From positions 141,959-205,958 of the forward strand of contig QCWI01000001.1 in NCBI GenBank assembly GCA_003149635.1: a DNA stretch of 64,000 bases, written 5' to 3'. The translations under genes were made by a program, and so were the position numbers. This document shows, piece after piece, positions 1 to 9,182 of this stretch; within the stretch, counting starts at the first letter, position 1; the number at the start of each line of letters is the position of its first letter. The stretch comes from Fluviicola sp. XM-24bin1. Its GTDB lineage: Bacteria; Bacteroidota; Bacteroidia; Flavobacteriales_D; Crocinitomicaceae. The notes under the pieces are model-generated. The model saw only the letters and a list, made by a program, of their open reading frames with translations. It searched no databases and had not been told where the DNA came from.

Positions 1-473
1 CGTCAAGAGATCAAACATCAAAAAATGACTTCAATAAAAGCAGTAATTATCGTAGGGCCTTTCAGTGGATCGAACTTGTTCGGTTCTTGTGTCCTCAGGC
101 ACATTACTTCCTTGGTGTCCTCGGTGCCTCAGTGGTCGAAATGACGTACTGGGCATCCGTCAGGAGATCATCAAACATCAAAAAGTTAATTCAATAAAAG
201 CAGTAATTATCGTGACCTATCAGCGGATCGAACTTGTTCGGTTCTTGTGTCCTCAAGCACATTACTTCCTTGGTGTCCTCGGTGCCTCAGTGGTCCAAAT
301 AACGCCATGGGCATCCGTCAAGAGATCAAACATCAAAGAGTTATTTCAATAAAAAGCAGTAATTATCGTAGACCTATCAGCGGATCGAACTTGTTTGGTT
401 CTTGTGTCCTCAAGCACATTACTTCCTTGATGTCCTCAGTGCCTCAGTGGTCCAAATAACGCCATGGGCATCC
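1..473. repeat. Tandem array of three 157-158 bp repeat units
   Basis: Three near-identical copies begin at about 1, 158 and 316, each opening with cgtcaagagatcaaacatca or a close variant and ending in gggcatcc; the last ends at 473. The array may continue to the left of the window. Copies differ by scattered substitutions and small indels. Each unit contains a block reading cctcggtgcctcagtggt, which resembles a motif I recall as dispersed in intergenic DNA of many Bacteroidota. The short open frames across the array are by-products of the repeat. No protein or RNA function is evident. Confidence 0.9.
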
Positions 474-505
474 AGGGAATACTCCAGAAATCAAATAAAT
501 GCCAC

Positions 506-543
506 AAAAAAAGCCGGTCGTCGAACTAGTCGAGACGCGGCTT
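506..543 (-). terminator. Rho-independent terminator of gcdH
   Basis: Arms aagccg (511-516) and cggctt (538-543) pair, with further internal pairing. Read on the minus strand the stem is followed by a run of seven T (plus-strand A run at 506-512). It lies just past the gcdH stop codon. Confidence 0.75.
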
Positions 544-565
544 TAGTATAATTGTATAAAGTAGA

Positions 566-1774
566 TTACTTCATCTTGCTCAAATCTGGCATTGTACGCG
601 TAAATGCTGGAATTCCAGTCACGTCCATTCCAGTAATCAACAAGTGAATATCATGTGTTCCCTCGTAAGTAACAACAGATTCCAAATTCGCCATGTGACG
701 CATGATTGAGTACTCGCTAGTAATACCCATTCCGCCATGAATCTGACGCGCTTCACGAGCAATGTTCAATGCAATCTCCACATTGTTTCGTTTCGCCATA
801 GAGATTTGTGCTGAAGTGGCTTTTCCTTCGTTACGCAACTGTCCCAAACGGAACGTCAACAACTGAGCTTTTGTGATTTCAGTAATCATCTCAGCCAATT
901 TTTTCTGCGTCAACTGGAAAGCGCCAATCGGAACATCAAACTGTGTACGTTCTTTTGAGTAACGCAATGCTTGATCGTAACAATCCATTGCAGCACCCAA
1001 AGCTCCCCATGCTATTCCGAAACGAGCTGAATCCAAACAGCTCAACGGAGCCCCCAACCCAGAACGACCAGGCAAGATATTTTCCTTAGGTACTTTAACA
1101 TTATCGAAGATCAACTCTCCCGTAGCAGACGCTCTCAAAGAAAGTTTTCCGTGCATTTCCGGTGTTGAGAATCCTTCCATTCCGCGTTCTACCACCAATC
1201 CATGAATGCGGCCACTCTCATCTTTTGCCCAAACAACAGCGATATCAGCAAAAGGTGCATTTGAAATCCACATTTTAGCTCCATTAAGGATAACGTGGTC
1301 TCCGGCATCTTTAAAGTTGGACAACATTCCACCAGGGTTTGAACCGTGATCTGGCTCGGTCAATCCAAAACAACCGACCATTTCACCCGTGGCCAATTTC
1401 GGAAGGTATTTTTGCTTTTGCTCTTCAGATCCGTATTTCCAGATAGGGTACATCACCAATGAACTCTGTACCGAAGCTGTTGAACGCAACCCAGAATCAC
1501 AACGCTCAAGCTCCTGCATAATCAATCCGTAAGAAATCTGATCCAATCCAGGACCACCGTACTCAGCAGGAATATATGGACCGAACGCCCCAATTTCTCC
1601 AAGTCCACCCAAGATGTGATTTGGGAAAGTGGCATTTTCGTAATGCTCATCAATGATGGGAGATACTTCTTTCTTTACCCATGCTCGTGCAGCGTCGCGA
1701 ACCAACTTGTGTTCTTCCGACAGCAAATCATCCATGTTAAAATAGTCCGGATGTGTGTATAAATCAGTTTTCAT
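566..1774 (-). CDS. gcdH: Acyl-CoA dehydrogenase, glutaryl-CoA dehydrogenase type
   Basis: This 402-residue FAD flavoprotein should oxidise and decarboxylate glutaryl-CoA to crotonyl-CoA in lysine and tryptophan breakdown, in the cytoplasm. The segment SVQSSLVM (101-108) with Arg97 just before it is the hallmark of glutaryl-CoA dehydrogenases and corresponds to the substrate-binding Arg of the human enzyme. FGLTEPDHGS (136-145) is the FAD-binding motif, and Glu371 in TYEGTHDIH is the expected catalytic base. Length is normal for the family. It is a single-gene unit with its own -7 element (1794-1801) and terminator (506-543). A close relative with another acyl-CoA substrate is possible but less likely. 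Confidence 0.92.
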   Translation of the reverse strand: MKTDLYTHPDYFNMDDLLSEEHKLVRDAARAWVKKEVSPIIDEHYENATFPNHILGGLGEIGAFGPYIPAEYGGPGLDQISYGLIMQELERCDSGLRSTASVQSSLVMYPIWKYGSEEQKQKYLPKLATGEMVGCFGLTEPDHGSNPGGMLSNFKDAGDHVILNGAKMWISNAPFADIAVVWAKDESGRIHGLVVERGMEGFSTPEMHGKLSLRASATGELIFDNVKVPKENILPGRSGLGAPLSCLDSARFGIAWGALGAAMDCYDQALRYSKERTQFDVPIGAFQLTQKKLAEMITEITKAQLLTFRLGQLRNEGKATSAQISMAKRNNVEIALNIAREARQIHGGMGITSEYSIMRHMANLESVVTYEGTHDIHLLITGMDVTGIPAFTRTMPDLSKMK

Positions 1775-1793
1775 ATCCTAGTTTATTGAGGCA

Positions 1794-1801
1794 CAAATTT
1801 A
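1794..1801 (-). promoter_or_regulatory. Putative -7 element for gcdH
   Basis: The minus strand reads TAAATTTG, a perfect match to the Bacteroidota -7 consensus TAnnTTTG, 19 nt before the gcdH start codon. No clear -33 TTTG was seen at the usual distance. Confidence 0.5.
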
Positions 1802-1845
1802 ACTATATTTTTGTGCATTGTTAAATTTATATCACATTCAAAGTA

Positions 1846-1853
1846 TAACTTTG
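1846..1853 (+). promoter_or_regulatory. Putative -7 element for the DUF4271-hemD unit
   Basis: TAACTTTG matches TAnnTTTG and sits 29 nt before the TTG start codon at 1883. The nearest upstream TTG is 25 nt away, longer than the usual spacing, so only the -7 element is supported. Confidence 0.5.
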
Positions 1854-1882
1854 ATTGATTCCAAAACAGATTGTAAAAAAGC

Positions 1883-2581
1883 TTGAATGCACTAACTCAA
1901 ATAACACTTCAGACACAGGTTCCCGAAGCCTTAACTCCAAGGGAAACCTCGTTTAACTGGATATTAGGAATTGTGCTGTTCGCCAGTTTGATGATTCTTG
2001 CAATTGCGCGTGCAAGACAAGCAAATGTATATTATGCGGTATCTGTAGGATTAATCAAGACGCAATCTGTACGAGTTTTTTTCCGGGAGATCATGCCTGT
2101 CCGAAGCGGTGCGTCAATGTTACTCCTTTTAAATTATTGTGTTTCATCCGGATTGCTTGTGTACCTCATGGCAGAACATCTGGGGTTTGATCTATTGGTG
2201 TCCCGTATTATGGCATTAACAGTGCCAGTAGGACTGTTATTCTTCCATTTTTTCTCGCTTGTTTTTTCCGGATGGGTTACCGGAGAGATGGAGGTATTTC
2301 GAATTCCGATAATTATGAAGATTGTCGGAACGCAGGCACTTGGTATTGTTTATTTCGTCGCTGCAACGATTTGGATTCTGCAACCTGATTATGTGGATAT
2401 TACTTTTCAAGTCGTTATTTGGATATTTTTAGTTGAAACCGCATTCCGAATTTTAAAAAGTGTTTCGGTGGTTCTTCGTCAGGGGGTGACATGGTATTAT
2501 ATAATTTTGTATTTTTGCACCCTCGAAATCCTGCCTTTCTTAGTAGTTTTTTACTACGCTTCGCAGAATTTAGAGGTATGA
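1883..2581 (+). CDS. DUF4271 integral membrane protein
   Basis: A 232-residue protein with about six hydrophobic helices spread from residue 26 to the C-terminus, which fits the DUF4271 family of Bacteroidota inner-membrane proteins of unknown role. It begins with TTG: an in-frame stop lies three codons upstream and the next Met falls inside the first membrane helix, so TTG is the only sensible start. hemD follows 31 nt downstream in the same direction, a pairing recurrent in Flavobacteriales, which hints at a link with haem synthesis or simply co-transcription. The function is not known. Confidence 0.8.
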   Translation: MNALTQITLQTQVPEALTPRETSFNWILGIVLFASLMILAIARARQANVYYAVSVGLIKTQSVRVFFREIMPVRSGASMLLLLNYCVSSGLLVYLMAEHLGFDLLVSRIMALTVPVGLLFFHFFSLVFSGWVTGEMEVFRIPIIMKIVGTQALGIVYFVAATIWILQPDYVDITFQVVIWIFLVETAFRILKSVSVVLRQGVTWYYIILYFCTLEILPFLVVFYYASQNLEV

Positions 2582-2612
2582 AAACGAAGAAGTTGAACTA
2601 AAAATTGGAGCT

Positions 2613-3377
2613 TTGGCTATAAAGACAATATTGGTCTCACAACCGAAACCTGAAGGAAAGAAATCTCCCTATTTCGATTTGGCAGAAAAGTATGATTTGA
2701 AAATCGACTTCAGATCTTTCATCCAGGTAGAAGGAATCAGTTCGCAAGAGTTCCGCGCTCAAAAAATAGATCTTAGTGAACACTCAGCAGTTATTTTAAC
2801 TTCTAAAACAGCGGTGGATCACTATTTCCGTATTGCCGGAGAAATGCGATTCGAAGTGCCGGATTCAATGAAGTACTTCTGTATTTCAGAAGCGGTAGCC
2901 TACTATCTTCAGAAATACGTTACCTATAGAAAACGTAAGATTTTCTTCGGAAAACAAACGATTTTGGATTTGATTGACGTATTGAAAAAACACAAAAAGG
3001 AGACATTCTTGTTGCCTTGTGCGGATCGCCTTCGAGATCGCATCCCAATGACTTTGGAAGATAACAACTTGAAATTCACCAAAGCTATTTTGTACAGAAC
3101 CGTTGCAGCAGATTTATCCGACCTGGAAGATGTGTACTACGACATGTTGGTATTCTATAGCCCGGGAGGAATTGAGTCTTTATTGAAAAACTTCCCGAAT
3201 TTCAAGCAGAACAACACAATTATTGCAGCATTTGGACCTACAACTGCCAATGCAATCGTGAAAAACAATCTGCGTCTTGATCTTCACGCACCTCAACCCA
3301 ATGCCCCATCCATGACCGGAGCTATTGAGAACTACGTCAAGGAAGAAATTAAAACGGATCAGAAGGCAGCGAAGTAA
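2613..3377 (+). CDS. hemD: Uroporphyrinogen-III synthase
   Basis: This 254-residue cytoplasmic enzyme would cyclise hydroxymethylbilane with inversion of ring D to give uroporphyrinogen III, the precursor of haem and corrins. The HemD fold is suggested by the two-lobe pattern, including the segments VILTSKTAVDHYF and LVFYSPGGIESLL at matching places in each half and AAFGPTTANAI near the end. HemD is poorly conserved, so the call rests on these segments, the length and the DUF4271 partner. The start is TTG at 2613, with ggag upstream. Its stop codon ends at the base next to the convergent sirtuin stop, leaving no intergenic base. Haem supply matters here because of the cytochrome cluster at 33-45 kb. 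Confidence 0.82.
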   Translation: MAIKTILVSQPKPEGKKSPYFDLAEKYDLKIDFRSFIQVEGISSQEFRAQKIDLSEHSAVILTSKTAVDHYFRIAGEMRFEVPDSMKYFCISEAVAYYLQKYVTYRKRKIFFGKQTILDLIDVLKKHKKETFLLPCADRLRDRIPMTLEDNNLKFTKAILYRTVAADLSDLEDVYYDMLVFYSPGGIESLLKNFPNFKQNNTIIAAFGPTTANAIVKNNLRLDLHAPQPNAPSMTGAIENYVKEEIKTDQKAAK

Positions 3378-4085
3378 TCAACGCTTCTTAAGCCATTCCA
3401 TTATTTGTTGCATCCCTTCGGATGCCATGGTATTCACTTTTTCAAAGGAAGTCGGCACATCCAATTCATCCGCTTTTGGATCAATGATGAATTTCGTTCG
3501 AGCCTTTTCGGCGAAATGGATCAATCCTGCAGCTGGATATACTTGTAGTGAAGTTCCTATTACAATCAAAACATCGGATTTACTGAGCATCATCGCAGCG
3601 TCTTCATACGCTGGTACTGCTTCCCCGAACCAAACAACATGTGGTCGCAAACGATATCCGTCAGGGCATAAATCCTTTTCCGTCAATTCCCAGCCTTCAA
3701 TCGGATAATATGCCTTTTCCTGATTCGGGCCACTGGACTTTGCCATGCGAATCTGACCGTGTAAATGCAAGATATTGCTACTTCCTGCTCTTTCGTGGAG
3801 GTCGTCGATGTTCTGGGTGATTACCTGTACATCGGCAAAGGATTCCAATGCGGCAATCGCCTGATGCGCTTCGTTGGGTTCTGCCGCCAAAACGTTCTTT
3901 CTTCTGGCATTGTAAAAGGCAGTGACCAGATCTGGATCTTTAGCCCAGGCCTGTGGTGTTGCGACTTCCTCAATTCTATAGTTCTCCCATAGACCATTGG
4001 AATCCCGAAAGGTTGAAATGCCACTTTCGGCACTCATTCCAGCCCCCGAAAAAACACTTATCGTTAATTGTTTACTTGTTGCCAT
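3378..4085 (-). CDS. cobB: Sir2-family NAD-dependent deacylase, class III-like
   Basis: A 235-residue sirtuin that should remove acyl groups from protein lysines using NAD. The NAD motif is GAGMSAESGI (14-23), QNIDDLH lies near 91-97, and the catalytic His is His109 in HLHG. Tyr58 and Arg61 in YNAR match the Tyr-x-x-Arg pair that, in SIRT5-type class III sirtuins, binds succinyl and malonyl groups, so desuccinylase or demalonylase activity is plausible. The usual four zinc cysteines are missing: only Cys140 remains in the small domain. It converges on hemD with no gap. Confidence 0.9.
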   Translation of the reverse strand: MATSKQLTISVFSGAGMSAESGISTFRDSNGLWENYRIEEVATPQAWAKDPDLVTAFYNARRKNVLAAEPNEAHQAIAALESFADVQVITQNIDDLHERAGSSNILHLHGQIRMAKSSGPNQEKAYYPIEGWELTEKDLCPDGYRLRPHVVWFGEAVPAYEDAAMMLSKSDVLIVIGTSLQVYPAAGLIHFAEKARTKFIIDPKADELDVPTSFEKVNTMASEGMQQIMEWLKKR

Positions 4086-4245
4086 AGCTGATACATATTA
4101 GAGAGTAAGTTACTTTTTTCACAGAATTTCAGTTCTTTGATTCCTATTTAAACAACAAACTCCCAAGTTAGGAAACCAATAATTGTCCAAGGATTTTTTG
4201 TGTGCTTTGACGCGAAGGTTTTATTTTAGGCGGAAAATACGAATT

Positions 4246-6198
4246 ATGAAAAGAAATTTACTAGCAGCTTTAGCCCTTGCGTCTTCGACGATGGCTTTTG
4301 CGCAGGTACCGCAAGTTCCGATGATTGAGCATTTCACTCAGGCATCTTGTGGACCATGTGCCTCTCAAAACCCAGCTTTAAAAACTACATTGGACAACTT
4401 CTCGAACGGAGGTGGAGAATACGTTAAGATTTCTCACCAGGTATCTTGGCCGGGAACGGATCCAATGAACGCAGCGTATCCTGATGGACCAGAAGTACGT
4501 CGTAACTATTATGGTGTAACGGGTGTTCCTAACACTTGTTTGAACGGTGGAACTCCAGGGGCTCCAAACACAATTGTTACGTCTTCAACATTGACTACAG
4601 CTGCGGCTCAAACAACTCCTTACTCAATTACAGTTACGCAAACATGGCAGGATGCCAATACAGTTGATGTAGATATCACAGTAACAAATACTACTGGATC
4701 TGCAGTTTCTGATGCTGACAAGATTTACATTACTATGTATGAAGATGTAGTTGATTACGGTGGTGTAGCTCCAGGATCAAACGGAGAAACAATTTTCTAC
4801 AATGTAATGCGTCAGATGTATACTACAACAGGTAGTACTACTAACGCGGAAGATGGATCAGCATTGCCTTCAATCGCTGGTGGAGCATCTGAGAACTACT
4901 CGTTCACAATCTCTAGCCTTCCGTCATACTTGTTCGACAAAGCACAAGTTCGTTTCGCAGTATACATTCAGAACGATGCTAACAAAACAGTTCACCAGGC
5001 TGCTAAGTCTACTTATTCAACAATCCCAGGGATTGTTAACGTAGCGGCATCATCTGCTTCAACTGCAGGAGCTGGATACTGTGATTTGGCTTTCAACCCA
5101 GTAATTGAATTTACTAACAACGATGCTGGTACAGCTATTACAGATATCGTTGCTGAGTACTCTATCAATGGAGGTACTCCAGTACAGGAAACTGTTTCTG
5201 GAATCAACTTGCAACAAGGGCAAACACATACTATCAACTTCCCAGCTACAACATTGGCTGCTGGGACTTCTACAGTTTCTTACACTATCGTTTCTGCTAA
5301 CGGAGGTCAGCCTTGGTCTAGTCCTAACGCAGTAGCAATCCCAGATGAGGTTTACAACAAATTGAACGCTAACGGAACTCCAGCTCCAGTAATGGAAACA
5401 ATGGAGAACGCAACATTGGAGGCGGGAACTGGTTACTCTCGTGATCTTTCTACAGCTATCTTCGATGCTGACGCTGCTTTAACTTCAGGTGTATTCGGTG
5501 TTCTTGACGGACCAACATACAACTACGGACAAATTGGAGGATTCGGTCAGTCTGATCGTGCTATCCGTGTTCGTTTCTACAGCATCCAGTCTGGAACAAT
5601 GAACTTGACTATGCAGAAAATCAACATGCCAGCGAACAACTCAACATTGGCATTCGATCACACATACAAGCAGTACCAGTCTGAGAACGATCAGTTGACT
5701 ATCTACGTTTCTACTGATTGTGGATCAACTTGGTCTCAAGTATTCCAAGCATCAGGATCTAACTTGGCAACATTGCCTGCAAGTACTACTCAGTACAACG
5801 CACCAGTTGCTGGAGATTGGCAAGCTAACACAGTAGATCTTTCTGCTTACGATGGAATGAGTGATGTTGTAATCCGTTTCGAGTTCCAATCAGCTTACGG
5901 AAACAACTTGTTCTTGGATAACATCAACGTTGATGAGTTGAGCTCAGTTTCTGAAGAAGATGCTGTTGCATTCGCTATCTACCCGAACCCTGCATCTGAT
6001 AACTTCACTGTGAAGTTGGATGAGTCTACTGAGGCTTCTATCTCTATGATCGATGTTCAAGGTAAAGTAGTAGCATCTCAAAACGTTGCTGGACAGTCTT
6101 CAACTCAAGTTGACGTGACTGCATTGGCACCAGGAATCTACACTGTTCTTGTTTCTTCTGAGAACGGAGTAGCTACGAAGAAAGTAGTTGTTGAGTAA
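4246..6198 (+). CDS. Omp28-like thioredoxin-fold protein, T9SS cargo
   Basis: A 650-residue secreted protein. Residues 1-20 form a signal peptide ending AFAQ. A CGPC motif at 35-38 within a thioredoxin-like context resembles Omp28-type proteins. The middle is Thr/Ser/Ala-rich beta structure, and 579-650, opening YPNPASDNF and ending KKVVVE, is a type A T9SS sorting domain. The ATG at 4246 is chosen over an upstream TTG at 4183 because it directly begins the signal peptide. Codon use is strongly biased to a few codons, suggesting high expression. A terminator follows. The natural substrate is unknown; adhesion or a disulfide role at the surface is a guess. Confidence 0.85.
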   Translation: MKRNLLAALALASSTMAFAQVPQVPMIEHFTQASCGPCASQNPALKTTLDNFSNGGGEYVKISHQVSWPGTDPMNAAYPDGPEVRRNYYGVTGVPNTCLNGGTPGAPNTIVTSSTLTTAAAQTTPYSITVTQTWQDANTVDVDITVTNTTGSAVSDADKIYITMYEDVVDYGGVAPGSNGETIFYNVMRQMYTTTGSTTNAEDGSALPSIAGGASENYSFTISSLPSYLFDKAQVRFAVYIQNDANKTVHQAAKSTYSTIPGIVNVAASSASTAGAGYCDLAFNPVIEFTNNDAGTAITDIVAEYSINGGTPVQETVSGINLQQGQTHTINFPATTLAAGTSTVSYTIVSANGGQPWSSPNAVAIPDEVYNKLNANGTPAPVMETMENATLEAGTGYSRDLSTAIFDADAALTSGVFGVLDGPTYNYGQIGGFGQSDRAIRVRFYSIQSGTMNLTMQKINMPANNSTLAFDHTYKQYQSENDQLTIYVSTDCGSTWSQVFQASGSNLATLPASTTQYNAPVAGDWQANTVDLSAYDGMSDVVIRFEFQSAYGNNLFLDNINVDELSSVSEEDAVAFAIYPNPASDNFTVKLDESTEASISMIDVQGKVVASQNVAGQSSTQVDVTALAPGIYTVLVSSENGVATKKVVVE

Positions 6199-6221
6199 AA
6201 TCAACATTCCAAATAATTAAG

Positions 6222-6250
6222 AAAGGGAGGGCATTTGTCCTCCCTTTTGC
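6222..6250 (+). terminator. Rho-independent terminator after the Omp28-like gene
   Basis: The arms aaagggagg (6222-6230) and cctcccttt (6239-6247) pair around a loop of eight bases and are followed by a short T stretch. Confidence 0.8.
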
Positions 6251-6338
6251 TTGGTTAAAACTTTCACGGAATATAAACGCCCGATTCCCTGTATTCTCTT
6301 AGAAACTTCGTAACTTTATCCGCTTCAAAATAGCGACT

Positions 6339-8603
6339 ATGGCTAAAATCAGAAAACAAGACGCACTAGACTACCACTCTCAGGGGAAACCCGGGAAAAT
6401 AGAAGTGATACCAACAAAACCTTACGCCTCACAAAGAGACTTATCGTTAGCGTATTCACCAGGAGTAGCAGAGCCTTGTTTACGTATTGCAGAATCGAAA
6501 GAAGACGTTTATAAATACACAAGTAAAGGAAACCTTGTTGCAGTGATCTCAAACGGAACTGCAGTATTAGGTTTAGGAGATATTGGGCCAGAAGCATCTA
6601 AGCCAGTAATGGAGGGAAAAGGATTGCTTTTCAAAATCTTCGCAGACATCGATGTATTCGATATTGAAGTAGATGCATCCGATCCAGAGAAATTCATCGA
6701 AACGGTAAAAGCTATTGCGCCAACATTCGGTGGAATCAACCTAGAAGATATTAAAGCACCCGAAGCATTCGAAATCGAAACGCGCTTGAAAGACGAATTG
6801 GATATTCCGATCATGCACGACGACCAGCATGGTACCGCTATTATTTCATCGGCGGCCTTGTTGAATGCTCTTGAATTGGCACACAAGAAAATCGGACGTG
6901 TAAAAATCGTTGTGTCAGGGGCTGGGGCTTCAGCACTTTCTTGTGCACGCTTGTACCATGCATTGGGAGCAAAGTTGGAGAATATCTATATGTATGACTC
7001 CAAAGGATTGATTCGTGCGGACAGAACGGATCTAGATGACAACAAAAAACAATTCGCTAAACATAAGAAGGATGTCTCATTTGAAGACGCTTTCAAAAAA
7101 GCCGATGTATTCCTTGGATTGTCGCGTGGTGGTATCGTATCCAAAGAGATGATCAAGAAAATGGCAAAGGATCCCATCGTATTTGCATTGGCCAATCCAG
7201 AGCCGGAGATTTCTTACAAAGATGCCACCTCCGTTCGCGAAGACATTATTATGGCCACAGGTCGCTCCGACCACCCGAATCAGGTGAATAACGTACTCGG
7301 ATTCCCTTTCATTTTCCGTGGCGCATTGGATGTACGTGCGACGACTATCAACGAGGAAATGAAATTAGCGGCTGTAAAAGCCATCGCTGATTTGGCGAAA
7401 GAATCCATTCCAGAAGAGGTCATTGAGGCCTACGGTGAAAAGAACATTTCATTCGGGCGCGAGCAGTTCATTCCTAAACCTCTGGATCCACGGTTGATAT
7501 ACTACGTCGCTCCAGCAGTTGCGAAGGCTGCAATGGATTCTGGAGTAGCCAAAAACCCAATTGAAGATTGGGAAGCCTATGAGATGGAATTGAAAAACCG
7601 TCTCGGATTGGACAACAAATTACTTCGTAATATCACAGAGAAGGCACAACGATCGCCAAAACGTGTGGTGTTTGCCGAGGCTGATAATATCAAGATTCTG
7701 AAGGCTGCTCAAACTTCTTGGGAAGAAGGTGTTGCAGAACCAATTCTATTGGGGCGCCGCGATAAAATTGAAGCGTTGATTGAAGAATACATGATCGAAA
7801 TTCCAGATGTGGAAATCATCGATCCGAAATCGGATGAAGAGCGAGAAAGACGTGAGGCATTCGGACAAGCATTCTTCGAAAAGAGAAATCGAAAAGGAGT
7901 AACGGAATTCGAAGCGATTCAAGTCATGCGCGAGCGGAACCACTTCGGTGCCATGATGGTGGAAATGGGAGATGCTGATGCCATGATCTCAGGATTGACG
8001 CGTAACTACCGCGAATTGGTAAAAACAGCAATTCAAACGGTGGGAATTCAGAAAGACATGAATAAGGTTGCGGGGATGTACATTCTAGGTACCAAGCGCG
8101 GCCCGTTGTTCTTGGCAGATACGACTGTAAACTTGAATCCAACGGCAGAAGATATCGCAGAAATCACTTCCAACGTTGCCCGCACGATTCGTAAGTTCAA
8201 AGTGACTCCGAGAATTGCGCTCTTGAGCTACTCGAACTTTGGTTCTTCCATTGGAGACGATCCAAAGAAGATGGCAAAGGCCGTTGAAATTCTGCACGAG
8301 CAAGAACCAAACCTTATCGTTGACGGAGAGGTACAAGCGGATTTCGCATTGAACAATTCATTGATGCAAGAGAAATTCAACTTCTCAACGCTTGCTAATA
8401 AAAATGTAAATACACTCATCTTCCCGAATCTTTCTTCTGGAAACATTGCTTATAAGTTGCTTCAGGAAATTACGGAAGGAGAAGCTATTGGGCCTGTATT
8501 GGTCGGATTGCGCAAGTCGATTCACATTTTGCAAATGGGGTCTTCCGTTCGAGAGATCATTAATATGGTGAAAATCGCGGCGGTAGACGCTCAAAACAAA
8601 TAA
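6339..8603 (+). CDS. maeB: NADP-dependent malic enzyme with phosphotransacetylase-like domain
   Basis: A 754-residue two-domain enzyme that decarboxylates malate to pyruvate, giving NADPH. The N-terminal malic domain has YSPGVAEPC, HDDQHGTAII and the Rossmann motif VVSGAGASAL. From about residue 430 the chain matches the phosphate acetyl/butyryltransferase fold, which in MaeB proteins is usually regulatory and not catalytic. Length is typical. ruvA starts two bases after the stop and sprA two bases after that, so these genes are probably co-transcribed; the malic enzyme-ruvA-sprA order recurs in Flavobacteriales. Confidence 0.95.
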   Translation: MAKIRKQDALDYHSQGKPGKIEVIPTKPYASQRDLSLAYSPGVAEPCLRIAESKEDVYKYTSKGNLVAVISNGTAVLGLGDIGPEASKPVMEGKGLLFKIFADIDVFDIEVDASDPEKFIETVKAIAPTFGGINLEDIKAPEAFEIETRLKDELDIPIMHDDQHGTAIISSAALLNALELAHKKIGRVKIVVSGAGASALSCARLYHALGAKLENIYMYDSKGLIRADRTDLDDNKKQFAKHKKDVSFEDAFKKADVFLGLSRGGIVSKEMIKKMAKDPIVFALANPEPEISYKDATSVREDIIMATGRSDHPNQVNNVLGFPFIFRGALDVRATTINEEMKLAAVKAIADLAKESIPEEVIEAYGEKNISFGREQFIPKPLDPRLIYYVAPAVAKAAMDSGVAKNPIEDWEAYEMELKNRLGLDNKLLRNITEKAQRSPKRVVFAEADNIKILKAAQTSWEEGVAEPILLGRRDKIEALIEEYMIEIPDVEIIDPKSDEERERREAFGQAFFEKRNRKGVTEFEAIQVMRERNHFGAMMVEMGDADAMISGLTRNYRELVKTAIQTVGIQKDMNKVAGMYILGTKRGPLFLADTTVNLNPTAEDIAEITSNVARTIRKFKVTPRIALLSYSNFGSSIGDDPKKMAKAVEILHEQEPNLIVDGEVQADFALNNSLMQEKFNFSTLANKNVNTLIFPNLSSGNIAYKLLQEITEGEAIGPVLVGLRKSIHILQMGSSVREIINMVKIAAVDAQNK

Positions 8604-8604
8604 C

Positions 8605-9180
8605 ATGATTGCTCAGTTAAACGGTCGACTTATTGAAAAGAACCCTACGTCATTGATCATTGATTGTGGCGGAGTAGGGTATGAAGTGGCTATTTCCTTG
8701 AATACCTTCAGTGCTATCGGAGGCGATGAAGCAGTGAAAGTATATACGAAGATGATTGTCCGTGAAGACGCACAATTGCTATATGGATTTGCAGATATCA
8801 CGGAGCGTGAGATGTTCAATCACTTAATTTCTGTCTCTGGAATTGGCCCGAATACAGCCATGATCATGTTATCGTCTTTGGTGCCGCAAGAAATTGCTCA
8901 AGCGATACAATCGGAAGACGTTGCTACAATCCAGAGTATTAAAGGGATCGGGGCGAAAACAGCGCAGCGCGTCATTATCGATTTGAAAGACAAAATGTTA
9001 AAAATGAGTTTTTCAAGCGAAAATATATTTGCTGCGAACAATACAACGCATTTTGATGCGTTAACTGCATTGGTTTCCTTAGGTTTTGATAAGAAAGCAG
9101 CCGAAAAAGCGATAGATAAAGTTAGTACAGGTAACGAATCGGTTGAAGGCTTAATCAAGGAAGCGTTGAAAATACTATAA
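8605..9180 (+). CDS. ruvA: Holliday junction DNA helicase subunit RuvA
   Basis: This 191-residue protein binds the four-way DNA junction and loads the RuvB motor during recombination and repair. It shows an N-terminal OB fold, the helix-hairpin-helix segments VSGIGPNTAMIML and IKGIGAKTAQRVIIDLKDK, and a C-terminal RuvB-binding three-helix domain. It begins one base after the malic enzyme stop and ends two bases before sprA. The partner ruvB is 36 kb away at 45338. Confidence 0.96.
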   Translation: MIAQLNGRLIEKNPTSLIIDCGGVGYEVAISLNTFSAIGGDEAVKVYTKMIVREDAQLLYGFADITEREMFNHLISVSGIGPNTAMIMLSSLVPQEIAQAIQSEDVATIQSIKGIGAKTAQRVIIDLKDKMLKMSFSSENIFAANNTTHFDALTALVSLGFDKKAAEKAIDKVSTGNESVEGLIKEALKIL

Positions 9181-9182
9181 CG

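Noticed and set aside
65-459. Two overlapping short open frames in the left tandem repeat
   Set aside because: They read through the same 157-bp unit, repeat themselves and have no start context or protein features.
4183-4245. TTG-initiated N-terminal extension of the Omp28-like protein
   Set aside because: The added residues are basic and would bury the signal peptide; the ATG at 4246 starts it directly.
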